DNA from: Desulfuromonadales bacterium
GTDB taxonomy: Bacteria > Desulfobacterota > Desulfuromonadia > Desulfuromonadales > BM103
Length of the DNA: 64,000 bases
Direction of reading: 5' to 3'
Assembly: GCA_030145205.1 (NCBI GenBank)
Contig: JAQYVZ010000012.1
Location: 19,539-83,538 of the forward strand
Shown: one piece after another, positions 54,926 to 62,890 of the stretch
How the letters are laid out: every line of letters starts with the position of its first letter
Position numbering within the stretch: position 1 is the stretch's first letter
The notes under the pieces: generated by a model
Told to the model about the DNA's origin: nothing
The model's input: only the letters and a program-made list of their open reading frames with translations
The model's database searches: none
Program-made: the position numbers and the translations under genes

Positions 54926-56118
54926 GGCAGGAAACATTCCCATTTTCCGCCCTGCTCGGCCAGGAAGCCATGCAGACGGCCTTGCTGGTGAATGCGGTTG
55001 ATCCCGGCATCGGTGGAGTACTGGTCCGCGGTCAGAAAGGGACCGGTAAATCGACGGCAGCACGTGCCTTGGCAAGTCTGTTGCCGCAGCTTGAGGTGGT
55101 TCCTGGCTGTCCCTACCACTGCCCGTCTGACCAGCCGGAACAGATGCACGACGGCTGCCGACAGCGTTTCGATGCAGGGGAAACCCTCTCTACGGTTTCC
55201 GTACCGACGCCATTCGTCGACCTCCCCCTTTCCGCCAGCGAAGACCGCCTGGTCGGCACCCTCCATCTTGGCAAGACCCTGGAAACCGGCGAACGCCACT
55301 TCGAACCGGGCCTGCTGGCGGCAGCGAACCGGGGCATCCTGTATGTGGATGAAGTCAATCTGCTACCGGACCACCTGGTCGATCTTCTGTTGGACGCAGC
55401 GGCATCCGGAGTCAATACCGTTGAACGTGAGGGGATGCGCACCGTGCACCCGGCCCGCTTTCTGCTGGTGGGCACCATGAACCCGGAAGAGGGCGACTTG
55501 CGTCCGCAGTTTCTCGACCGCTTCGGTCTCTGTGTCGAAGTCACCGGACTTGCGGACCCAACCCTGCGCCAAGAGATCATTGTGCGCCGCCTCGCCTTTG
55601 ATCAGAATCCGGCTGCCTTCCGGGCCGTCTGGGAGGAGCAAGAGCAGGCTCTGGCCCGGCAAATCATCACAGCACGCCGGCAGCTGCAACAGACCAGGAT
55701 TCCCGACCACATCCTGAGCCAGGCGGTGTCTCTGGCGACCGCCGCCAAGGTTCAAGGTCACCGCGCCGACCTGGCGCTGGTCCGAACCGCCCGGGCGCTC
55801 GCTGCCCTGCTGGACCGGCCGACCGTCGGCACAGCCGAATTGACGGAAGCGGCCCGCTTCGTGCTGCCACACCGTCTGGACCAGACCACCGTTCCTGAGG
55901 CGCAGACTCCAGAGACACAGATCAAGACCCTGCTCGACACACTCCTGTCTCAACCTGCAGAGTCGGAGGCAACAGACGAGGACAATCCGGAAGATCTCTT
56001 TTACATTGATGACAGTATTGAATTCCCGGGATCGGCGGCCGCCGGCGTTGGCCTGTTCGCACACCTTAAAAAAAAAGTTCTGAGCGCACCTTCACCCCGG
56101 AAGAAACCATCGACCTGA
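54922..56118 (+). CDS. chlD: Metal chelatase AAA+ subunit (ChlI/BchI-like), zero-frame product of a chlD-type gene
   Basis: The 398-residue zero-frame product is an AAA+ ATPase of the magnesium/cobalt chelatase I type. Walker A is RGQKGTGKSTAARAL (about residues 36-50), Walker B ILYVDEVNLLPDHLV (about 136-150), sensor and Arg-finger regions follow (VGTMNPEEGDLRPQFLDRFGL). Its N-terminal insert VPGCPYHCPSDQPEQMHDGC has four cysteines, seen in chelatase I/D proteins. Residues 386-398 after the A9 run do not look like family sequence, since the conserved reading continues in the -1 frame. Here it may act as the small subunit for cobalt insertion in cobalamin synthesis. It overlaps the ClC gene stop by four bases. 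Confidence 0.85.
   Translation: MRQETFPFSALLGQEAMQTALLVNAVDPGIGGVLVRGQKGTGKSTAARALASLLPQLEVVPGCPYHCPSDQPEQMHDGCRQRFDAGETLSTVSVPTPFVDLPLSASEDRLVGTLHLGKTLETGERHFEPGLLAAANRGILYVDEVNLLPDHLVDLLLDAAASGVNTVEREGMRTVHPARFLLVGTMNPEEGDLRPQFLDRFGLCVEVTGLADPTLRQEIIVRRLAFDQNPAAFRAVWEEQEQALARQIITARRQLQQTRIPDHILSQAVSLATAAKVQGHRADLALVRTARALAALLDRPTVGTAELTEAARFVLPHRLDQTTVPEAQTPETQIKTLLDTLLSQPAESEATDEDNPEDLFYIDDSIEFPGSAAAGVGLFAHLKKKVLSAPSPRKKPST
56068..56076 (+). other. Slippery A9 run, candidate programmed -1 frameshift site
   Basis: Nine consecutive A form the codons AAA AAA AAA in the zero frame, giving the heptamer A AAA AAA. The -1 frame has a stop at 56067-56069 directly before, and is open from 56070 to the end of the VWA part. 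The zero frame stops at 56116-56118. Slippage within 49 bases therefore joins the two. I see no strong downstream hairpin or upstream Shine-Dalgarno booster. Confidence 0.65.
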
Positions 56119-56948
56119 GCTGTCTTGAGAGGCTGAGACCTCCTGTCAGGCGTGTGGCTCAAGGGCCACGGGCCTCTGCCGGCCAGGACATTCTACGGGG
56201 CCGTCAGACCGGTACCCGACCCCGCCGCCCCCTGGACAGTAGCCTCTCACTCGACCTCAACGCCAGTCTGTCGGCAGCCGCCGTCCGCCAGATAATCGCC
56301 GGAGACCCGGTCGGCCGCCTGCAGCCACTCCCGGAGGATTTACAGCAGAGGGTCTTTCAAAAAACGCGACATCGGCTGGTGGTGCTGGCCGTCGACCTCT
56401 CCGATTCCATGGGCGACGGACCGAGCAGTCGTATGAGCGCAGCTCTTGGTACAGCCCTCGCTCTGGCCCGCCACTCTTACCTGAATCGCGATCAGGTCAG
56501 TCTGATCACATTCAGGGACCAGACGGCCCGGGTTGTCATCCCGCCTACCGGCAGCGTCGCCTTGGTCCGCCGCAAGCTCGGCAGACTTCCCGTCGGCGGT
56601 GCCACCCCGCTGGCCGACGGCCTGGGCACCGCCCTGCGAGTCATCCGTCAGTCCCAGGGAAAACAGCCCGGCATCGAACCTCTACTGGTGATCATTTCCG
56701 ATGGCGAAGCAACCGCAGCCATGCACCCCGGCGGCGATCCGGTTCGCGAGGCGCTGGAAGCCGCCAAAAAAATCCACCAGGCCGACATTCCGGTAGTCCT
56801 GATTGACACCTCAACCGGCGCTCAGACCGCCAGCCTGATGCCGCAACTGACAAAGATCTTCGCAACGCGCCGTCACCGCTTGCACGCCTTGACTGCCGGC
56901 CAGGTCCTCGAATTGATTGATCCTCCGCAACAGGACCAGACAACATGA
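56070..56948 (+). CDS. chlD: VWA (ChlD/BchD-like) half of the chelatase, read in the -1 frame
   Basis: From 56070 the frame reads KKSSERTFTPEETIDLS onward with convincing protein character: a basic linker (QDILRGRQTGTRPRRP) and then a VWA domain with the MIDAS motif DLSDSMG, a threonine in VGGATPLADGL and an aspartate in IISDGEATAAM. No good start with a ribosome site occurs in this frame; the GTG at 56154 would cut off the conserved linker. A -1 slip at the A9 run yields a fused AAA-linker-VWA protein of 675 residues, the usual length of single-gene ChlD/CobT-like medium subunits. The last four bases overlap the CoA pyrophosphatase gene. Confidence 0.8.
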   Translation, partial: KKSSERTFTPEETIDLSCLERLRPPVRRVAQGPRASAGQDILRGRQTGTRPRRPLDSSLSLDLNASLSAAAVRQIIAGDPVGRLQPLPEDLQQRVFQKTRHRLVVLAVDLSDSMGDGPSSRMSAALGTALALARHSYLNRDQVSLITFRDQTARVVIPPTGSVALVRRKLGRLPVGGATPLADGLGTALRVIRQSQGKQPGIEPLLVIISDGEATAAMHPGGDPVREALEAAKKIHQADIPVVLIDTSTGAQTASLMPQLTKIFATRRHRLHALTAGQVLELIDPPQQDQTT

Positions 56949-57547
56949 CCACACCAGCTCTGTCTCTCAGCAAAATCCGTTCAACCCTGGCAGAACACAC
57001 GCCGCGCGTTCTACCGTCTGATCGCGGCCACGCCGCGGTCTCCATGATCCTCCGCGAGAACACCACCGCACCGGACCTGCTGTTCATCCTGAGAGCGCCA
57101 CACCAGGAAGACCCCTGGTCGGGCGATATCGGCTTCCCCGGCGGCCGACTCAACCCGACGGAAACGGATCCCCGCCAGGCGGCAGAACGGGAAACAATCG
57201 AAGAGCTTGACTTGGACCTTGGCCAGGCCGAGCACCTGGGTCGCCTGGATGACCTTTACGGTGCGACCCTGCCGGTGCTGGTGTCCTGTTATGTCTACGC
57301 CTTCCGACATACGCCGCAACTGACCCCCAATCATGAAATTGCCGAGACCTTCTGGTTTCCGCTGGAGGAACTGCTCAACCCGCAACGCCACCACCTGGCG
57401 CGACTGGTTTACCGGGGCACGGAAATCACACCTCCGGCCGTGGACTTGCTCGGCCCGGACCGAACTGTCCTCTGGGGGATCACCTATCGGCTGATCAACA
57501 GTTTTTTTCAACTGATCGGCCACCCCTTCGGTGATGGCCATCCTTAG
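56945..57547 (+). CDS. CoA pyrophosphatase-type NUDIX hydrolase
   Basis: The 200-residue product has the Nudix box GGRLNPTETDPRQAAERETIEEL (only 20 of its bases need be read: G-x5-E-x7-REUxEE) and the upstream UPF0035-type signature PWSGDIGFPGG, known from coenzyme A diphosphatases (NudL/YeaB). It would cleave CoA or nucleotide sugars. Its ATG overlaps the chelatase stop by four bases, so it is likely co-transcribed with chlD, but a pathway link is not established. Confidence 0.87.
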   Translation: MTTPALSLSKIRSTLAEHTPRVLPSDRGHAAVSMILRENTTAPDLLFILRAPHQEDPWSGDIGFPGGRLNPTETDPRQAAERETIEELDLDLGQAEHLGRLDDLYGATLPVLVSCYVYAFRHTPQLTPNHEIAETFWFPLEELLNPQRHHLARLVYRGTEITPPAVDLLGPDRTVLWGITYRLINSFFQLIGHPFGDGHP

Positions 57548-57612
57548 ATTTGTTTCAATGCAAAATTGCGGTAGAATGTTTCTAGAATTGAAACTTTGAC
57601 TGGGGGATCTTT

Positions 57613-57969
57613 ATGGATGCACGACGCTATCAACGAGTCCCGTTTCAAGCGGAAACTGTCGTCAAAACATCAGCGAATAGCTGGAACTGTAACCTGCTCA
57701 ACATTGCCTTGAGGGGAGCGCTGCTGGGGAACAAGGACCTTGAACTGGAACTCGGCACCCTCTGCCAAATCACCATCACTCTGCCCGCTTCGGATATTGT
57801 CATGGCGTTCGACGCAGAGTTGACCCACCGCGAAGAGGATCATTTCGGCTTCAAGTTTGTCCATGTCGATCTGCAGAGCCTCACGCATTTACGTAAACTG
57901 ATCGAACTGAACACCGGCGACGCTGACAGCGTCCGAGACGAACTCATGTCCTGGCTGGAGGAAGGCTAA
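57613..57969 (+). CDS. Stand-alone PilZ domain protein
   Basis: The 118-residue product is a single PilZ domain. The c-di-GMP-binding signature is RRYQRVPF (RxxxR) with the later LNIALRGALL in place of the (D/N)xSxxG motif, so serine is alanine. LGTLCQITITLP and GFKFVHVD make further PilZ strands. It is a possible c-di-GMP effector with no output domain. GGGGGA precedes the ATG. Confidence 0.82.
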   Translation: MDARRYQRVPFQAETVVKTSANSWNCNLLNIALRGALLGNKDLELELGTLCQITITLPASDIVMAFDAELTHREEDHFGFKFVHVDLQSLTHLRKLIELNTGDADSVRDELMSWLEEG

Positions 57970-58049
57970 CAGAGGCCAGAGACCAAGAGCAAAACGATGC
58001 GGACGCCCCATAACAAGCGCCCCCTACAACAACCTGATCTTCGGAAACC

Positions 58050-58673
58050 ATGTATAGACATCTTCTTGTTGGTCTCATTTCTTCCGTCCTGCTGCTCGCC
58101 TGTCTGGTCCTGTCAGCCTGCGACACAGGGCCCAAAATTGCCCACCTCGAGCCGGGTGCCGTTATCCTGGCCTTTGGCGACAGCCTGACATTTGGTACTG
58201 GCGCACCGCGAGCCCAGTCGTACCCTGCCCAACTCGCTGATCGCCTCCACCTTCAGGTCATCAATGCCGGCATACCGGGGGAAATCTCAGCAAAAGGGCT
58301 GGCCCGCCTGGCGGAAACTCTGGCGGAGCACCGGCCGGCCCTGGTGATCCTCTGCCACGGTGGCAACGATTTTCTGCGCCGCAACAGTAGCGCAAAAACC
58401 AAAGAGAACCTGCGGCAGATGGTCAGCCTGATCAAGGGCAGCGGTATGGATGTGATCCTGGTCGGCGTCCCGCAACTCGGTCTGCTGCTTTCACCAGCGC
58501 CCCTCTATGCTGAGGTGGCTGAAGAATTTGATATCCCTATTGAGGAGGAGACTCTTGCGGAGGTGTTGTCCGATCGTTCCCTGAAAAGCGACCAGATCCA
58601 CCCCAATGCCCAGGGGTATGCTGTCCTGGCGGAAGCGTTTGCCCGCTTAATTGAAAAATCCCAGGATCGTTGA
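58050..58673 (+). CDS. SGNH/GDSL lipolytic lipoprotein (TesA-like)
   Basis: The 207-residue precursor has a lipoprotein-type N-terminus (LIS...VLSAC lipobox). The mature part has the SGNH hydrolase blocks: AFGDSLTFGTG (block I, nucleophile serine), NAGIPG (block II), GGNDFL (block III) and the DQIHPNAQGY end (block V with Asp and His). It is related to arylesterase/TesA, so it likely hydrolyses esters or acyl groups in the periplasm. No classical ribosome site is clear. Confidence 0.87.
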   Translation: MYRHLLVGLISSVLLLACLVLSACDTGPKIAHLEPGAVILAFGDSLTFGTGAPRAQSYPAQLADRLHLQVINAGIPGEISAKGLARLAETLAEHRPALVILCHGGNDFLRRNSSAKTKENLRQMVSLIKGSGMDVILVGVPQLGLLLSPAPLYAEVAEEFDIPIEEETLAEVLSDRSLKSDQIHPNAQGYAVLAEAFARLIEKSQDR

Positions 58674-58689
58674 GACTGACCATACAAGA

Positions 58690-58794
58690 CTATTTCTTCC
58701 GGTTCCGCCGCCAGACCGCACGGCCACCAAAAAATATCCCGGATGCAGTCAGTATCCAAATAGTCAGGTTGAGAATCAGTTCACTGCTCGACAT
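58690..58794 (-). CDS. Very small membrane protein candidate (34 residues)
   Basis: On the minus strand an ATG preceded by GGAG at a spacing of six starts a 34-residue frame. It has one hydrophobic helix (ILNLTIWILTASGIFFGG) and ends in a very basic tail (RAVWRRNRKK), a pattern of real small membrane proteins. It ends 17 bases after the opposite-strand esterase gene. No family is recognised. Without comparative support it remains a candidate. Confidence 0.45.
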   Translation of the reverse strand: MSSSELILNLTIWILTASGIFFGGRAVWRRNRKK

Positions 58795-58902
58795 AAGCAA
58801 CTCCGTCGGTTCAGGGTTTTCATCAAATATACCTCCTGCTCCATGGAAATTCCTTGAGCTACGTCAAGAGGCGCTTTTCATCATCTCTTTTGGGAGAATT
58901 CA

Positions 58903-59817
58903 ATGCCATCGCTTCGGTTGTGTTCCCTGTTCATCTGCCTGATGCTGGCACCAGGAAAGACTGCCTGGTGCTCCCAACTGCCGATCATCGATGCACACAG
59001 CCAGGTTAACCATCAGGTCCAGCTTGATCGCGTCATCCCGGTCCTCGACAAGGCCGGTGTTTCACGCACGATTCTTTCCTTTCGCGGCAAGATCAAGGAG
59101 AAGACCTTTCTCTCCTTTGTCACGCAACACCCGGAACGGATCACACCATCGATCCGCACCAAAAGCCTCAAATACGAGAAGAACACACCTGAATACTACA
59201 CGCAGTTGCAGAAGAGACTGGACAACCCAACCTTCCAGGCGATGGCCGAGCTTATTCTCTGGCATTCAGCAAAAGGCGACCGGGCTGGCAAACGGGTTGT
59301 AGAACCGGATGCTCCCCAGGTTCAGGCTGCCCTCGATGGCGCACTGCGAAAGGGTTGGCCTTTGGTGATGCATATCGAATTCGCGGATGCCAGACATGAC
59401 AAAAAGCCCTTTATGGTCAAAATGACACAGCTGCTGTCTTCTTATCCTGACCATCCCTTTGCCCTGATCCACATGGGCCAATTGCCCCCGGACGAGGTGC
59501 AGCGCCTGATTGAGGCTTATTCCAACCTCTTTTTCATAACCTCGAAAGCGAGCCCTTTCTTTATCGATTCCAAACCCCAGTGGATCAACATGTTCTCCAA
59601 TGGAAAGCTGAAGCCCGCCTGGCAAGAGCTGATGAAAGCTCACCCGGATCGTTTCATTCTCGCCTTGGATGCAGTCTGGGCCGAGGATTGGGGCACCCGT
59701 TATATCGAGGAAGCAGCCCTGTGGCGCAGCGCCCTCCAGGAATTGCCAGAAGATGTAGCCCATGCGGTTGCCCATAAAAATGCAGAACAGTTGTGGCATC
59801 TCCCTTCAGCACAATAG
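58903..59817 (+). CDS. Amidohydrolase-family exported protein
   Basis: The 304-residue precursor has a short signal peptide (LCSLFICLMLAPGKTAWC), then an amidohydrolase-2-like TIM barrel. The first metal motif is IIDAHSQV (DAHxH without the second His), followed by LVMHIEFAD and FALIHMGQLPPDEV, with ILALDAVWAEDW near the end. The final aspartate is retained. Metal-ligand changes make activity uncertain. GGGAG lies six bases before the ATG. Confidence 0.7.
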   Translation: MPSLRLCSLFICLMLAPGKTAWCSQLPIIDAHSQVNHQVQLDRVIPVLDKAGVSRTILSFRGKIKEKTFLSFVTQHPERITPSIRTKSLKYEKNTPEYYTQLQKRLDNPTFQAMAELILWHSAKGDRAGKRVVEPDAPQVQAALDGALRKGWPLVMHIEFADARHDKKPFMVKMTQLLSSYPDHPFALIHMGQLPPDEVQRLIEAYSNLFFITSKASPFFIDSKPQWINMFSNGKLKPAWQELMKAHPDRFILALDAVWAEDWGTRYIEEAALWRSALQELPEDVAHAVAHKNAEQLWHLPSAQ

Positions 59818-60004
59818 CCTGGCTGAACCAACCCTCATTGGTCAAACGGACCAAGGCCAAAGGTTGGAGTTGGTGTCTTACCTCCCAGAATCTCATGAGA
59901 AATCAATGGATGGTTCTTTCGAGAAAATGTTATCCTGAGGGTTCATATTTAAGATCTTTATTCGTGCACTTGCCAGGCAGGCAACCATTAAAGAGATTCC
60001 GCAA

Positions 60005-61618
60005 GTGTTAACAATACGACAAGCATGCGCAGTGGTAGTTGAAAGCGTTCAGATTCACCAAAGCAGAATCCTGCTCTTTGTCACTGCACTGCTCCCCTCG
60101 ACAACCTGGCTACTGTCAGAGGCCAGACTTGTCCACCCGGTTGAAATCCTTTTGTGGACGATCGTCTGTGCAACTGCTCTCGCCTTTCCTCCCGGGCAGC
60201 TTGGCGCGACCTGTTCTGCCTGGTTGCAGCTTTTGCTCACGCCTTTAACCATTATCTGGATCGGTACCGTTGCCACAACCGGAACAGGTCCCTCTGCAGC
60301 GCTACTTGACGCGGCATTGACTGCTGGACAAGGAGAGGTTTCAGCCTCTGTTCACACAGCCTTTAAGCAGCCATCCGGAATCGTTATCGCTCTATTGTCA
60401 ATAACCGGTGGCATTTTAGCAATCCGGGCAGCTCGAAAAACCCCGAAAAAATCAAGCAATTCATCCTCTCTCCTCTTTGTAGCGACATTGCTCGCCATCT
60501 CAGTTGTCATTATTGACAGGGATTCTGTTGTGCGGCTCGCTCCGTGGGAAGCAAAAAGTGCCGTCCCGCTATTTTCCCATTTGGTGATGATGCAGGAGTC
60601 GCAACGGATACTGCACTTTGGCTTTGTACAATCAAGGGCTGAATGGAAGCCTGCCGCTGCCGAAAAGTTATTCCAGGCCAGGAAGGGTTTGGCGGTTTTT
60701 GTTGTTGGCGAATCAATGCGGGCTGATGCTCTTATCAGGGACGACAGAGGTCCATGGTCGCGGCTCTTGCGCGATCGCCTTGCGCAGGGGCTTGGCGCCC
60801 GGGCTGCAGATGCCTGTGCCTACGGGAATTCGACACAGCTCTCCGTACCGAGGCTGTTCACTGCTGTGGCGATAGATGACAGCAGTGAACTTGAGGCGAA
60901 GCCGACGATCCTTGCCATGACAAAAGCGGCGGGCGCGACGACAGCCTATATCTTTAACCATGTCCCAGCTCCAGTCAAAGAGGGGGGGCATGATTTGATT
61001 GTGAACGTCTCATCGCTTGAGTATTCAACCTACGACGACCTGATTGTCGAAGCCTTTGCAGACTTTGTCGCCAGGGACGACAAAGACACCAAGGCGGCAA
61101 TTCTTCACCTGAGAGGCCAGCATTATCTTTATGCAAACCGCTACCCCTCCGAATCTTTCGACCCGAAACCGGAGAACCTTTCGGATCCTGCCCTCGAAAA
61201 ACTCGAATACGACAGAGCAGCCGAATATGGAGTAAAGGTTTTACTTGATCTTGCAAGGATTCTTGATGACCAAAGCGAACCAGCTTACCTGATCTTCACC
61301 AGCGATCACGGAGAGAACCTGTTAGCAGACGGGACGGGCAAAAGATATCACGCCGGGCCATGGCCAAGCAGATACGACACCATAGTGCCTGTCCTGTTTC
61401 TATGGAACCAAGCTTTCGTTCGTAGCGGCAGAGTCAAAGAAATCGAACCTCTGTTAAAAGCCGAGGGGTTGATTGCACACCGCGATGTCGCACGTTCCTG
61501 GCTCATTCTTGCTGGCTTACCAGAACAGGCTTCTGTCACGAAAAACCCCAAAACCTTGATCCCGTTAAGTTCAAGAAGCAAAAAAGCCACAATGGCATGT
61601 TCCGAATTGACGCCTTGA
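60005..61618 (+). CDS. Sulfatase-fold membrane enzyme (phosphoethanolamine transferase-like)
   Basis: The 537-residue protein has about five N-terminal membrane helices and a C-terminal alkaline phosphatase/sulfatase-type catalytic domain. VVGESMRADAL has the nucleophile position used by phosphoethanolamine transferases, LHLRGQHYLYANRYP has the RxxH and aromatic signatures, and FTSDHGENLL the metal-binding DHG. It may add phosphoethanolamine to lipid A or another envelope lipid. GTG 60005 is the likely start (AAAGAGA upstream). Base composition drops from here. Confidence 0.75.
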   Translation: MLTIRQACAVVVESVQIHQSRILLFVTALLPSTTWLLSEARLVHPVEILLWTIVCATALAFPPGQLGATCSAWLQLLLTPLTIIWIGTVATTGTGPSAALLDAALTAGQGEVSASVHTAFKQPSGIVIALLSITGGILAIRAARKTPKKSSNSSSLLFVATLLAISVVIIDRDSVVRLAPWEAKSAVPLFSHLVMMQESQRILHFGFVQSRAEWKPAAAEKLFQARKGLAVFVVGESMRADALIRDDRGPWSRLLRDRLAQGLGARAADACAYGNSTQLSVPRLFTAVAIDDSSELEAKPTILAMTKAAGATTAYIFNHVPAPVKEGGHDLIVNVSSLEYSTYDDLIVEAFADFVARDDKDTKAAILHLRGQHYLYANRYPSESFDPKPENLSDPALEKLEYDRAAEYGVKVLLDLARILDDQSEPAYLIFTSDHGENLLADGTGKRYHAGPWPSRYDTIVPVLFLWNQAFVRSGRVKEIEPLLKAEGLIAHRDVARSWLILAGLPEQASVTKNPKTLIPLSSRSKKATMACSELTP

Positions 61619-61755
61619 TATTATCTATTAAGAACAACAGGTCGTTAAATGAGTGGTTATGGCGGTGGTGGACCGGATATGTCTAAAATAGTCTAATAAA
61701 CTTGATGAGTCGCCCCTGATTTGCTTGCCTGCTTGAACTGTAATTCCGTCACAGC

Positions 61756-62418
61756 TCACTTTTGGTAAGAGGCAAAGAAATGAGGCACAGGGGGGTCTTG
61801 AGTATCATCATAAGCTTCAAAACTCTCTTCTCTGAGACCGCATCGTATAAAACCATCGATCTCCTCTTTATCAAGAGGAAGGGGAATATCGTCTTCCTGT
61901 TCTCCCTTGAGACGACTCCGGCATGAGACAAGAAGATACCCCTTCGGTGCCAGCAGTGAGACCATAGCATCTCGTGCCTGTATTCTGTACTTACCGGGTA
62001 AGACTTGTATGGTGTTGCACTCATAAACCAGGTCGAAACTTTCAGCCCACAGGATTGGGTAGTCAAAAAGATCGGCTACGAGGTAGTTGACCGTGGTCTC
62101 TGGATAACGATTTTTACAAAGACGTATCGCTTCCGGTGAAATATCAAAAGCTGTCACCTCATACCCTGTTTCACTCAAAGCCTCAGCATCGTCACCAACC
62201 CCGCATCCAATAACAATGGCCTTGCGTCCTGTATGTTTAAAAACACAGCTTTTCAACCACTTTAAAAGGTAAGGACTGGGCTCAAGGTCTGCCCAGAAAA
62301 CAGCGCTATGATCTCCCTGAGCATCCGTGTAGATACTGTCAAACCAACCAGTTGGCTCGTCTCTATCCTGGTAAGATTTGACCATTTTTTTATATGCAAT
62401 CGGATCAAACTCTTTCAT
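61756..62418 (-). CDS. Class I SAM methyltransferase (thiopurine-type)
   Basis: The 220-residue product has motif I VIGCGVGDDAEALS, then VTAFDISPEAI and the motif near LVYECNTIQVL. The overall order resembles the TPMT/tellurite-resistance type methyltransferases, whose substrate here is unknown. It is transcribed against its neighbour, ends 137 bases after the sulfatase gene stop, and is more AT-rich than the window average, so recent gain is plausible. Confidence 0.8.
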   Translation of the reverse strand: MKEFDPIAYKKMVKSYQDRDEPTGWFDSIYTDAQGDHSAVFWADLEPSPYLLKWLKSCVFKHTGRKAIVIGCGVGDDAEALSETGYEVTAFDISPEAIRLCKNRYPETTVNYLVADLFDYPILWAESFDLVYECNTIQVLPGKYRIQARDAMVSLLAPKGYLLVSCRSRLKGEQEDDIPLPLDKEEIDGFIRCGLREESFEAYDDTQDPPVPHFFASYQK

Positions 62419-62890
62419 GTCATTTCCCCTCTTGCGTCAGATGTAATCGGCAATATGGACTTCAATTCAGCATCCTAGACACCCACAGCTTTGTCAAAAT
62501 TTAGCATCAATGAAGGATGTGAAATGGCCTGTCTTGTCTGGAAAGGTCCATCCTTTTTCTTCACCGCTGGCAGCGACGGCTTAAAGGCAGGACCACATTC
62601 TTAGATCGCAGTGGCTGTAAGAATTTCGCATTTTGGCCAAGAATAGCGTCCCGAAGCAATGTAAGAATATAAATATGATTGACATACAAAATGATGGCCA
62701 CCTGGATAAATTCCGGGCGGCCATTTCTTATAGGTCAGGCTTTGTAGGAATCGCCCAATTTCGGGGTTTCATCACACCAGATCCAAGGTAGGAGAATAAA
62801 TAGTAAGCACACTCCTTTGACCTCAGATTCTGCCTGATGTAAGTTGGTAAAGCCTTATCTATATAGGTCTCTGGGAATTTCTTTATAATT
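62419..62890. other. AT-rich intergenic region with one hairpin
   Basis: These 472 bases between divergent methyltransferase and transporter genes contain no supported gene. One hairpin, ATGGCC (62694-62699) with GGCCAT (62719-62724) and inner pairs, is visible; it has only weak T content after it and may be a transcribed leader element. Confidence 0.45.

Noticed and set aside
56154..56948. Independent VWA gene starting at GTG 56154
   Set aside because: No ribosome site precedes it, and the convincing protein-like sequence begins upstream at 56070, before any start codon in this frame.
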